A stretch of DNA of 64,000 nucleotides from contig CM068590.1 in NCBI GenBank assembly GCA_035048485.1, positions 11,149,329-11,213,328 of the forward strand. Direction: 5' to 3'. A model generated the notes under the pieces. That model was not told the DNA's origin and did no database searches. It was given only the letters and a program-made list of their open reading frames with translations. Of this stretch, positions 1 through 8,602 are shown piece after piece (position 1 is the first letter of the stretch; every line of letters begins with the position of its first letter). A program made the translations under genes and the position numbers. This DNA is from Pteria penguin. Taxonomy: Eukaryota; Mollusca; Bivalvia; Pterioida; Pteriidae.

Positions 1-1398
1 GAAGAGCCACAAAGGCGCCGAGCTTAATTTGATTTAAAGCTGTCACAAGTAGCAGAAATTGACAAGTCGTGTTCATCTTTTTCGTTGAATTCCGATAATT
101 TTTGGAATAGAGTAAAAATAAAAGCTTAAGGACCAACAGCCATATATCATATAAGATATCATCATAAGATTTTATTGTTCTTTATGTCATTCTTGCAAAA
201 ATATGTCAAATGTCTTATCACAAAGAATGTACAAGTGAAATCAATCGAACACCATTTTTTACAAAGATAGAAATGGACGAGGTGTTACCATTGCCTGTAA
301 AATATGGAAGCCTTATGCTTAATTTGTTTTAAGATATGGTCAAGTCTAGGTTACAGTTTTTGTCTACGCTACTAACACTGACACTGACACTAAGGCCAAC
401 AGCTTGTATATATCGTCCAAACACACTAGTTATTATTCGGTCGTTTATTGTATGTGCACGTGTAAGGGCTACAACGCCATTATGTTCGCCGTAATGACGT
501 AAGCCAATTGTGCATCACAATCGCACTTTATCGGTTGATTTGGAATAAAATCTTCACATGTAAGTTCTACGTAATTTATTTTTCATGCATTCAATCTAAA
601 ATTCTGTCTTAATCCATGCTATCATCCTTTACATCCGCATTAAATCTTGTAGGCGATTTGAACACTTTCTCAGCTGCCATTTTTTATGCCCTCGTGAGAA
701 CTTTTCCAGATATGTGGAAGACCATGTGATATATACACATGCTACTTCCCTGATAAGGAAAAAATGAGGCGTGGCTTTAGAAATTTTAGCGGGAAAATAC
801 ACAACTACGCAAAAACATGTAATTCCTATATACATAAAGCTATTTGGCGTTGTGACCAACATCTTGATCATTTAATGCTATTCCGATTGCAACCTAAGCT
901 TTTTAAAAAGCTATGCTTGTTTAAAATAGACTGGAGTTACCTGCTCTTGCTTGCTATCGCAGCGCGAAGAGACAAGTGACCACCAACATTTTGTAGAGGC
1001 TATTCCCTGTCCAGCAAGTCTTATTTATAGCACAGGCGGTAAGGGCAGATAAGAAGCTGTACACACTGTGTGTAGATATTTTTAAAATTCGTCTGCAGTA
1101 GCATACACAGCATAGGTATACAGTATTTTACGAAAGGCTCGTGATGTTAAGCCTTGACGATGTAATTAATTTTGTCGATATTTGTTGATTCTAGGTCAAA
1201 TGAATGAAACAAAACGAAAGTCAGTGAGATAAAAATAACCGAAAACGCGTCACTTGAACCTAGGTCAGTCTCATTATGATTTAGTGGTCACCTGTCTTTA
1301 TATTGCCATTCTATATTTAGGATTCTATGAAATATTTTATTTGTTCTTTTTTAGACTGAAATTTATATCTAAATATATTATTATTATTATATATATTA
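1..1398. other. Host flank left of the Polinton, no gene seen
   Basis: No convincing gene in either strand; the open frames here are short and lack family resemblance. The stretch around 440-530 is an imperfect inverted match to about 20,970-21,050 on the far side of the Polinton (for example TTCGCCGTAATGACG at 489 onward matches the reverse complement near 21,005-21,021), so the Polinton seems to sit inside an older repeat with inverted arms. Confidence 0.5.
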
Positions 1399-1404
1399 CG
1401 AAGA
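1399..1404. repeat. Target-site duplication, left copy (cgaaga)
   Basis: The six bases cgaaga immediately precede the first base of the left terminal inverted repeat and recur immediately after the right terminal repeat at 20835-20840. A 6-bp duplication is the known hallmark of Polinton/Maverick integration. The perfect match fixes the element ends. Confidence 0.95.
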
Positions 1405-1684
1405 AGTAGATGTAAATTGGGGGGGGGGGGGGTCTACCACTCACTGCTCCTCAGGAGCCTCACTGCTCCTCAGGAGCCTCACTACCACTCACTGTTCCTC
1501 AGGAGCCTCACTACCACTCACTGCTCCTCAGGAGCCTCACTACCACTCACTGCTCCTCCCAATCCACTCTCTGCTACTCCCGATCCACACATTCCAATCT
1601 TGATTACGTTTTGCTATAAATGAATAAATGTCATTTTTTGTATTCATTCGACATCTATATAAATCGGCGTTTCGTTTAATCATG
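1405..1684. repeat. Polinton left terminal inverted repeat
   Basis: Starts AGTAGATGTAAATT, then G14 (1419-1432), then tandem copies of a unit built on CTCCTCAGGAGCCTCAC with CACTACCACTCACTG spacers. The similarity to the right end continues with lower identity through a TATATAA box and stops at an ATG (1682; 20498 on the right). The left repeat is about 280 bp and the right about 339 bp; the length difference is mostly in tandem unit number. The unit core CTCCTCAGGAG is itself a palindrome, so each repeat can form several hairpins. The ATG on this side opens only a 42-codon frame (1682-1810) that I do not recognise. Confidence 0.9.
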
Positions 1685-3440
1685 ATTTATATGTTATTGA
1701 TAATTTTAAGTCCTTTTGCAGATATAATACAGACAACACACACTCCCTTACATGCATCCTTCGAAGTATATTGCACACATTACTTGTGGTTTTTTTTCTT
1801 CAAACTTTAAAGTGAGCACATGACTATTGTTTGTATAATCACATTGGCTTTGTAATACAGTTTTCAAATCTCTCTTAGCTTTATTTGACGCTGAAACTAT
1901 GTGATATTTTAAACTTTACATATGATTAATGCTGGACTGTATTTTCCTTCCTCCCGAAACAATGGCCTCATCACTCGTGCGAAATAACAGGAAAACAATG
2001 GTGACTTCGAAATTCCTCGCAGGAAACACCATACGTTAGACTCTTTTTATGCTAAGGTTCGGTGTTTCCTGTTTTTTTTATACCATATCCGTCTACGAAT
2101 ATGACCAGATAAAGACACAAGTCCTGTTAAAACCTACGTTTTGCTATACGCATGGCTTCTCACATTTCAATCTTGATTACTTTTTGCTACCCTCTTTAAA
2201 GAGGTTGTTTTGCAATCTACCATTTCCACAACTTTAATTAATTCAAAGCTTTCATGTCTAAACAGGGTAGTTTTGGTACAAAGTACTTTTTCATGTCTGA
2301 ACAGGATGCCTTCAGGACAATACAAGACAGTTTCTTAACATAAATGAAACTTCTTACTGCCAATTTTAACAATTTATTTTCACAATTTATTTTCATCATT
2401 TTTTGATGTTTATAATCATATAAATAAAAATATAAAGAAATCATTGCACACTACATGTGTATAAAAATATATCAAACGTACAAAATATAAAGAAAACATT
2501 GCACACTACTTGTGTATATATATAAAAAATCATTACATACAACTTGTGCATATAAAAAATGAATAACATCTCTATATTCATTATCATAGAAAAAATAAAG
2601 AAATATTTATCTGTATCACATAAAAATCAATGTACACTCCTTGTGTATAAATATAAAACAACTCAACGAAAGGATTACAATAAGTATGCGTGGAAAAGGG
2701 GGGGGGGGGGTTGTATTACCTGTGTTGATACTACGTGTGGTGGGATTTTTACCGCGATATAATAGAATTTACATACATGTATTTTTCATTACAACAGATG
2801 TTCAGTATGAAACTATTATTTATGAGTATTGACAATGGTCTTACGAAAATTAGAAAATGTTTTAATCACGTGATATCATGAGTGTATACTAAAAGTAGTA
2901 AACGGGAGATGAAATGTATACTAGTCTTATTTGGATAAATGACAATATATTAAATTGATTTTTTTTATACAAATATAAATACAAAGTGTAATTGAATGCA
3001 ATTGTCTATATTATAACTTATGTAGTTATAGATTATCCCTTTTGATTATAGATAGTACAAGGTTCTTCAAACGTATTTAAAGTCCGCTTACTAGTTTTAG
3101 AGTAGGTTAAAACGCAGTACATAATAAACATGGAGCGCTGTAGAGTAAGTAGAGATGTGGTTCGAGTTATTTAAGTTTTTTTTTTAAATCTAATTCACCC
3201 GACCCTAAATGTTGTAAGTATATAGACAATAAGAAGTTTATTTACCTTCTGAAATAATTTATCAATATAACCTATTAATGTATCCGAAATGGATAACATT
3301 CAATTTTTGTCTTGGACTTGAACAAAGCTACAGTACAGTACAAACCTAAAAAAAAAAATACTCCAGATTTGAATATACTTTCAAATACTGAAAGTTTATT
3401 AACCTACATAGATATTGATCTTCTACATCACGCCTGAGTC
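1685..3440. other. Polinton left subterminal region, AT-rich with degenerate repeats
   Basis: No convincing gene. A short block near 2165-2192 (TTTCAATCTTGATTAC followed by TTTTGCTA) repeats part of the terminal repeat (1588-1615), suggesting an old local duplication. From about 2440 to 2660 there are four or five degenerate copies of a unit resembling CATTGCACACTACTTGTGTATA separated by A/T-rich DNA. A G13 run at about 2698-2710 echoes the terminal G14 tract. Confidence 0.55.
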
Positions 3441-3449
3441 AGCAACTGT

Positions 3450-3465
3450 TGGGTATAAAAACGCC
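3450..3465 (+). promoter_or_regulatory. TATA box for the 123-codon gene
   Basis: GGGTATAAAAACGCCC lies about 70 bases before the ATG at 3529. The spacing fits a start of transcription near 3,480-3,490 and a short leader. It supports the gene being real. Confidence 0.6.
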
Positions 3466-3528
3466 CATTACACACCCTTTTCACACTCACTTGTGAATTG
3501 AACAGTGAATCATTCAGAATCATTCACA

Positions 3529-3900
3529 ATGAATTGTTCTTTCAATTTAGAGAAAGTTAATAATTCAATTGACATCTCTGATGTATGTGAATGTATAAAT
3601 GATTTTTCATTCCAAAGAAATATCTCTATCGTAAGAAAGGCAAAGACTATTAGTTTATTTATTTGTTTGGAATGTTTTACTGAACGTATACATAAACACA
3701 TATCATACGAACTGTGTGATGATGAATTAAAACTTTTATTCGCTAAAGATGTGAAACAAGAAAATAAAATAAAAATGTGTGTGAAGTTTACAAGACTAAG
3801 CACTACTGAACTTAACATAGAAGTGAGAATCTGGAATGAGGTTGCAGATAAGAAAATGAATGCCGGAGATTTTAAAAGCGTGTTCCAGGTGCTTGTTTAA
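3529..3900 (+). CDS. Hypothetical Polinton protein, 123 aa
   Basis: I do not recognise this protein. The frame is open back to 3505 (a GTG), but the first ATG is at 3529 and sits at the expected distance from the TATA box at about 3454, so I chose it. The product is soluble-looking, with no signal peptide or membrane segment. It has several cysteines in the first two thirds (DVCECI, ICLECF) that could bind metal or form disulphides. The last third is a charged beta-like stretch ending VFQVLV. It is the outermost plus-strand gene of the left arm, isolated from the others. The promoter, base composition and location in the accessory arm suggest a lineage-specific gene. Confidence 0.65.
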   Translation: MNCSFNLEKVNNSIDISDVCECINDFSFQRNISIVRKAKTISLFICLECFTERIHKHISYELCDDELKLLFAKDVKQENKIKMCVKFTRLSTTELNIEVRIWNEVADKKMNAGDFKSVFQVLV

Positions 3901-4590
3901 GGTAAGGAATGGGTTAGAAAGAGATTTGTAAATAATGAGTAATGAGTGTTATACATGTAATAGATAATTAATAATGAGATAGATATAATGATATTTAAGA
4001 GTACCACATATATTACTAATTGTGTTGTAACAGAGTACTACCACCATCTCCACCATTATCACCTCCACCATAATCATTGACTGAAGAGTATAAGTTATAA
4101 CGCTTAGGAGCACCACATGTATTACTGACTGCACTTGAACAGAGAACTACAACCACACTTATCAGTATTACATGTAATAGATGTAATTAATAGGTAGATA
4201 TTGTGAAACACCTTAGAGTATGAAATATAGAGTGCCTTAGAATATTGTATATAGGATGCTATAGAAATTTTCTGAACTAATATTATAGATATAATGATAC
4301 TTAAGAGTGTTACACTAGTAATATTATTGACTGCACTGTATTAGAAAACCACCACTATAACCATAAACTAAAGAATATAACACTTAAAAGTAATAGATAT
4401 AATCAACAATTCTTAAGTCTAATGTATACTCACATAGAAAGGAAGGTAATTCTTACTTAGATACATAATGTATATGAAAAAATTGATTAACAATGGAAAT
4501 TACTACTTTTGAAATATGATCTTTATGGATTTTCTAAACAGAAAAAACCAAAAGTATTTGTTTATAGACAGACAAACCAAAAAAATTAAA
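3901..4590. repeat. Degenerate repeats, AT-rich, in Polinton left arm
   Basis: Between about 3,985 and 4,410 three or four diverged units share the order TAATGATAyTTAAGAGT, then TATTACTGACTGCACT, then an ACTACCACCA-type stretch. No open frame is supported on the plus strand. An alternative reading is a decayed tandem array. The function is unknown. Confidence 0.5.
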
Positions 4591-4594
4591 TTAA

Positions 4595-4705
4595 TTATAG
4601 CTCACGGATATATATGACATCTTCTTCTTCTTCATCACCATCATTTAAGGAATTTAGATCTAATGTGGTATTCACTGGTATTTCTGTTTTTTTTACATCT
4701 GTGAC
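4595..4705 (-). other. Possible alternative 3' coding exon with acidic tail
   Basis: On the minus strand a strong acceptor (TTTTTCTCTTTTCATTAG) is followed by 36 open codons ending in a stop. The peptide carries an acidic run (GDEEEED) followed by VIYIREL, the look of a cytoplasmic tail with a tyrosine-based sorting signal. It lies downstream of the spliced membrane-protein gene at 4887-6417. None of the donors I can place joins it in frame by the simplest route (the frame needs a phase-0 donor), so its use is unproven. Confidence 0.3.
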
Positions 4706-4726
4706 CTAATGAAAAGAGAAAAACCC

Positions 4727-4832
4727 AATGTACTGTTGATAAAATAATCATCACATCCCAAGGTAAGAATAATGCAAGTAATGTACTGTTGATAAAATAA
4801 TCATCACATCCCAAGGTAAGAATAATGCAAGA
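4727..4832. repeat. Tandem duplication, about 53 bp x 2
   Basis: A unit beginning ATGTACTGTTGATAAAATAA and running through AAGGTAAGAATAATGCAAG occurs twice back to back with almost no difference, so it is a recent slip or duplication. It lies between the last coding exon of the membrane-protein gene and the possible alternative exon at 4595-4705. Confidence 0.8.
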
Positions 4833-4886
4833 AATACATGTTTCATAAACATAAATTATGTGATTATATTACTATGTTAATACCTT

Positions 4887-6417
4887 TTACTTTCTTGGTC
4901 TCAAGTTATAAGTGTGTGGTCGGAGTCTGAGTCGTGGTTGAGGTCTGAGTCTTGGTTGAGGTCCGAGTCGTGGTTGAGGTCTGGGTTGTAGTTGTGGTAG
5001 TGGTTCAGGTTGTGGTTGCAGTTGTGGTTCAGGTTGTGGTTGCAATTGTAGTTCAGGTTGTGGTTCGGGTTGTTGTAAATACATTATAATAACTTCTATC
5101 AACAAACCTCTTAACTGTCTAAAGTGACCCCGAAGAAAAACTATAAAAAGTAAATAATTTACCTATTAACAGCAATACAGCCATTATTACTAGACATGCA
5201 ACTGTAAAAGAAAGAAAAAAAATCTTACTGGAAGAAGAGATATTTCTTCAAAACCCTCCAGTCTATCTCTTTTAATATAATATGGTCTCAGAACTGTTTT
5301 CTTTCTACACTTTTTTATAAAACGGTATAACTGGTATGTTAAACTGATAACACTAGAAACACCTGAAAAAAATGCTATATCATTAAGGATGTAGTGACTA
5401 TTTATCTATCATACCTACTTCAATATAAAATAGAATAAAAATTCAGTCAAATGACACAAAAGTCATTGATTTATATTGTAATCTATTCAAAAGGTCATTT
5501 TGATTTGCTGTTATAAATACACCTTAATTTCTAGCGAAATTTTAAATGTAAAGTGATTGATAGAAATTAAAATAAAAGGATACCTGCTATGACGCCAATG
5601 ACCATCCATATTATATTACTCAATGATGTTGATGACTGAGGTGGTGGTTGTGGTGATGCTGATGGTGATGATGGCAGTGCTGATGGTGATGCAGGTGAAA
5701 ATGGTGATGTCGATGTAGGTGAAGATGGTGATGTCGACGTAGGTGATGTCGATGTAGGTGATGTCAATGTAGATGAAGATGGTGATGTCGATGGCGATGT
5801 CTGTGATGTAGATTGCTGAGACTGAGACGTTTCTACAAAAATAAAAAATAGAAACTTGCATTGTTGTATGAATGCAATCGTAAAGATATAAAAAAAATCT
5901 TTTTTTTTTTCAGCTTTTTATTTATGACATTGGTTATAAATTGACTCTAGGATCTATTTGTCTTACCTTCATTAGATATACAGTTCTCAATGATGTTGCG
6001 AGTCCCTTGGTTAGTCACTTTTGCATTGCAAAAGTTATGGATTATGACTCTTGCATGTGACATACTCTTGTCAATTACGACTTCAAATGCTGTACAGGTA
6101 GCTGGTGGCACCTCAATAACCACTGTCATCCAAGACATCATGTCTGTTAAATGAACGAGGCAATCATCATCAACTGAGCACAACCATGACGAATCTGTCA
6201 ATGATGTCCAGTAACATCCATTTCTGTGTAGATCCAAGGTATATCCATAGGACAATAACGCAATAAACGCAATAAACACAATAACCCTCATGATTGCAAA
6301 TATAAACACTCTCAAGAAAAAGTAGTCTGCTGCAGGTAGTTTTGCCGCGTAATACTTTAAGCCAACTCGCAAAAAATTCACTATTATAAAAATTGAAAAA
6401 AAAAAAAACCAAAACAT
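4887..6417 (-). CDS. Spliced type I membrane protein with mucin-like stalk
   Basis: Not recognised by family. It is reconstructed from splice sites and frame. Exon 1 is 5967-6417 (the ATG at 6417 is the first after a TATA box near 6465; an ATG at 6291 begins a classical signal peptide, RVIVFIAFIALLSYG). It encodes a cysteine-containing ectodomain and ends at GTAAGA, phase 1. Exon 2 (5584-5832) follows a pyrimidine-rich acceptor and encodes a Ser/Thr/Pro stalk of about 60 residues, then the start of a membrane segment. Exon 3 (5163-5201) completes that segment as a hydrophobic stretch of about 24 residues. Exon 4 keeps the same frame and encodes a Pro/Gln-rich cytoplasmic tail ending YNLRPRK at stop 4887. 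The exon 3-4 junction is uncertain: the donor at 5162 is clear, but the nearest acceptor gives only a 22-base intron, and acceptors at 5108/5109 or 5096/5097 (55 or 67 bases) keep the frame too. Unspliced readthrough would give short-tailed forms. Confidence 0.65.
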
Positions 6418-7020
6418 CCGTATCCTTTAAACAAAAAGATAATAATTATCTCAACTTTATTTTTATATAGAATAGATAAAGATTTATTTTATATTAAATA
6501 GAATAGATAAAGATTTATTTTATATTATATAGAAATGTGTACTTACGGAATTAAAGAGAGCTCGTACTAATATATACTCACACTTATTCATTTCTAGATA
6601 AGATTATTAGTATTATACTGATTGTCAATATCGCTGTACCATTCGGATTGTCCGATTATAAAATTTAAAGAGTGCGGTGTTTGATTGGGTTGCACAGTTT
6701 TCTTTATTATTGAAGGGAATATACCCAACAGTGTTTGAAGGTGAAACAGTGTTTAGAGGTGGCACAGTTTTTTGTTTTGTTTTGTGTTTTTTGGGGTTTT
6801 TTTTTGACATGACATAGAATCTTGAATACTTCAGAAATCCTGTATAGATGTGGTGCAATCTGTTTTTTTTTTTTTTAACTAAAGATTGATACGCCTCGAC
6901 TTTTCTGAAATACACCAATGAGAAGCAATGCTACGTCATAGACACATCCCACTTTAAGGATGTAACCAATGAGAAAACTTAATTTCGTGTATAATCGTTA
7001 TTTTAGTTTATCTCAGTCAT
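6418..7020. other. AT-rich spacer between divergent Polinton genes
   Basis: Holds a 31-bp tandem duplication at about 6467-6528 and homopolymer runs. A minus-strand frame at 6625-6918 starts only with TTG, is lysine- and asparagine-rich low complexity and has no promoter; I do not call it a gene. Confidence 0.5.
6460..6475 (-). promoter_or_regulatory. TATA box for the membrane-protein gene
   Basis: On the minus strand CTATATAAAAATAAAG lies roughly 45-55 bases before the ATG at 6417. The next 31-bp tandem pair (about 6467-6528, unit with AGATAAAGATTTATTTTATA) overlaps it, so the TATA element is partly duplicated. Confidence 0.45.
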
Positions 7021-7032
7021 GCTATAAATTGG
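7020..7032 (+). promoter_or_regulatory. TATA box for the poly-Gln gene
   Basis: GCTATAAATTGG lies about 70 bases before the ATG at 7097, a spacing like that of the 3529 gene. It probably drives the spliced 7097-7607 gene and perhaps the gene right after it. Confidence 0.6.
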
Positions 7033-7096
7033 TGCTCTCTGTCAACTTATACCACACTTAACATTTTGCCGGGAAAAATTGTTGAGAAAAAAAAAA

Positions 7097-7607
7097 ATGG
7101 CAACTCACAATTTTGATGTAGAAATTAAAGAATTCAACGGAAAGCTGAAATTAAATGTGTGTGTTGCAGATGCTTTTAACGTAACCGTCAACAAGTTTGA
7201 GGGAAATGATACAATTTATGCACACCTCAACAGAAAAGGGAAAAGCATAAGCCTTCCCTTTAATCATTTCGAGGAGATGATATGCATTATTCCGATGCTT
7301 AAACAGCATTTGCATTTATTGAACTCTGTAAGTTTATTATTTTTGTTTTACTAAGTTATTTCTTACTACTTCTTGCTACTTTTTATTTCTGAGTGATAAC
7401 TTTTTTTATTGTTTATACCAATAGGCACAACAACAGCAACAACAGCAGCAGCAACCTCGACAGCAACAACAGCAGCAACCTCAACAACAGCAACCTCTAC
7501 AGCAGCAACAACAACTGCAGCAACAACAACTGCAGCAACAACAACAACTGCAGCAACAACAGCAACCTCGGGTGTTTTTTAACCAGCCTATTGTTTGGGA
7601 CGATTGA
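7097..7607 (+). CDS. Two-exon Polinton gene: compact N-domain plus poly-Gln tail, 137 aa
   Basis: Exon 1 is 7097-7327 (77 codons, ending exactly on a codon), the intron 7328-7424 (97 bp, GTAAGT...ACCAATAG), and exon 2 7425-7607 (60 codons plus stop). Splicing keeps the frame: exon 2 is a Gln-rich tract (mostly CAA/CAG with CCT, CTG and CGA interruptions) ending FFNQPIVWDD. Without splicing the frame stops soon after the donor. The first 77 residues look like a small beta-beta-alpha unit (IYAHLNRKGKSISLPFNHFEE), which recalls the KGIsL...W...L pattern of PC4-type single-strand DNA-binding domains; that is only a resemblance. Poly-Gln tails are common in transcription regulators. The frame also opens upstream with a TTG at 7079, but the ATG at 7097 after a long A run is the natural start. 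Confidence 0.75.
7328..7424 (+). other. Spliceosomal intron inside a Polinton gene
   Basis: It starts GTAAGTTTATT and ends TTTTTTTATTGTTTATACCAATAG, with a T-rich tract before the acceptor. Removing it joins two phase-0 exons. A second acceptor-like CAG at 7618-7620 sits one base before the ATG of the next gene, so an alternative splice could place that ATG close to the cap. Confidence 0.75.
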
Positions 7608-7621
7608 TTTCTTAAAACAGT

Positions 7622-8212
7622 ATGTATTTCAAAGTTAATGAAGTTTTATTTCTCATTCCAGAAGCTCTGTTTGAATCATCAGAAACATTAAAAATGTTAA
7701 ATAGACACAATGAGGAAAGTATTGATGTCCAGTTTTTATGTTCCATACAAAACATCTCTGACATTATTCAATGTATTGAAGAAAAGAAAACCATTCCTTT
7801 CGAATTATTAGTAACTTTTTTATCTGTAATGAACTACTTACAAGTAGACAAGCATTTTGTAAGTAACTTCATTTCATATGTAGAATTGAGATTGGCATTT
7901 CAAATGAAAATCGATCCTTTTCAAGAAATTGATAAAGTAAGCGCGATGAAATTTTGTCCCTTTTTGTATCAATTACATATTTACTATAATGATTTGTATA
8001 AAAATATTATGAATCAATTATTTCGTGTAGATTTATTTAATTTTCATAAAAGAACAGATTTAAAGTTTGTATCTTTTGAATTTAAAAGTTACCATAAATT
8101 TAAAAACTTTTTAAGATGTAAAATACAACAGAGGGTTAAAGAACATAGAAGACAACAACATAAATACCTTCGTTATTGTGGACTAGCTCCAATAACAGTC
8201 TATCCTAGATAA
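7622..8212 (+). CDS. Hypothetical protein, possible BTB/SKP1-like N-domain, 196 aa
   Basis: A 196-residue open frame starting 14 bases after the stop of the poly-Gln gene. Residues about 1-85 resemble the BTB/SKP1 fold: a beta strand with FKVNEVLFLIPEALF, SSETLKML, then a helical end with FELLVTFLSVMNYLQVD, like the leLL.aAnYLqv box of BTB proteins. The remainder is helical and basic at the C-terminus (KIQQRVKEHRRQQHKYLRY). If the resemblance is real the protein could recruit a cullin ubiquitin ligase and redirect host turnover; that is inference. It is the last plus-strand gene and converges on the polymerase gene. Confidence 0.7.
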   Translation: MYFKVNEVLFLIPEALFESSETLKMLNRHNEESIDVQFLCSIQNISDIIQCIEEKKTIPFELLVTFLSVMNYLQVDKHFVSNFISYVELRLAFQMKIDPFQEIDKVSAMKFCPFLYQLHIYYNDLYKNIMNQLFRVDLFNFHKRTDLKFVSFEFKSYHKFKNFLRCKIQQRVKEHRRQQHKYLRYCGLAPITVYPR

Positions 8213-8602
8213 TAACATTTTTGAAAGGGGGGGGGGATATAGAGCTTTTAGGAAGGGGTTTTACTATATAAGAACCATTGACAGTATAAAACAGGTGTTG
8301 CTTCATGATGAATGTGCATCTGGCAATCCTCCTTTTTTATTTTTTTTTTTTTTGTTTTGACGGATTTATATAGTAAAACACAAGCTTCATTTATTTTGAA
8401 ATGCTTTATAGAAATCAATACAAGAATGGCATATAGTTAACATTTTATTATCATGTATTCATTATCATGTATAGATAGATATAGTGTAATTTACAAAATA
8501 TGATAGTATTTTCACAATATACATTTGTGAGAGAAAACATAAATTATAATTGTAATAATAGAGGACTTAAATATTATTTACAATAAATCATCAAAGTCTA
8601 TA
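8213..8602. other. Convergent intergenic region
   Basis: Lies between the stop of the plus-strand 196-aa gene and the stop of the minus-strand polymerase. It contains a G10 run near 8227-8236, a T run at about 8333-8352 and several A/T-rich hexamers that could serve as poly(A) signals on either strand. No gene. Confidence 0.55.

Noticed and set aside
6625..6918. 97-codon minus-strand frame in the Polinton spacer
   Set aside because: No ATG at its start, low-complexity Lys/Asn content encoded by homopolymer-rich DNA, and no promoter or neighbour support.
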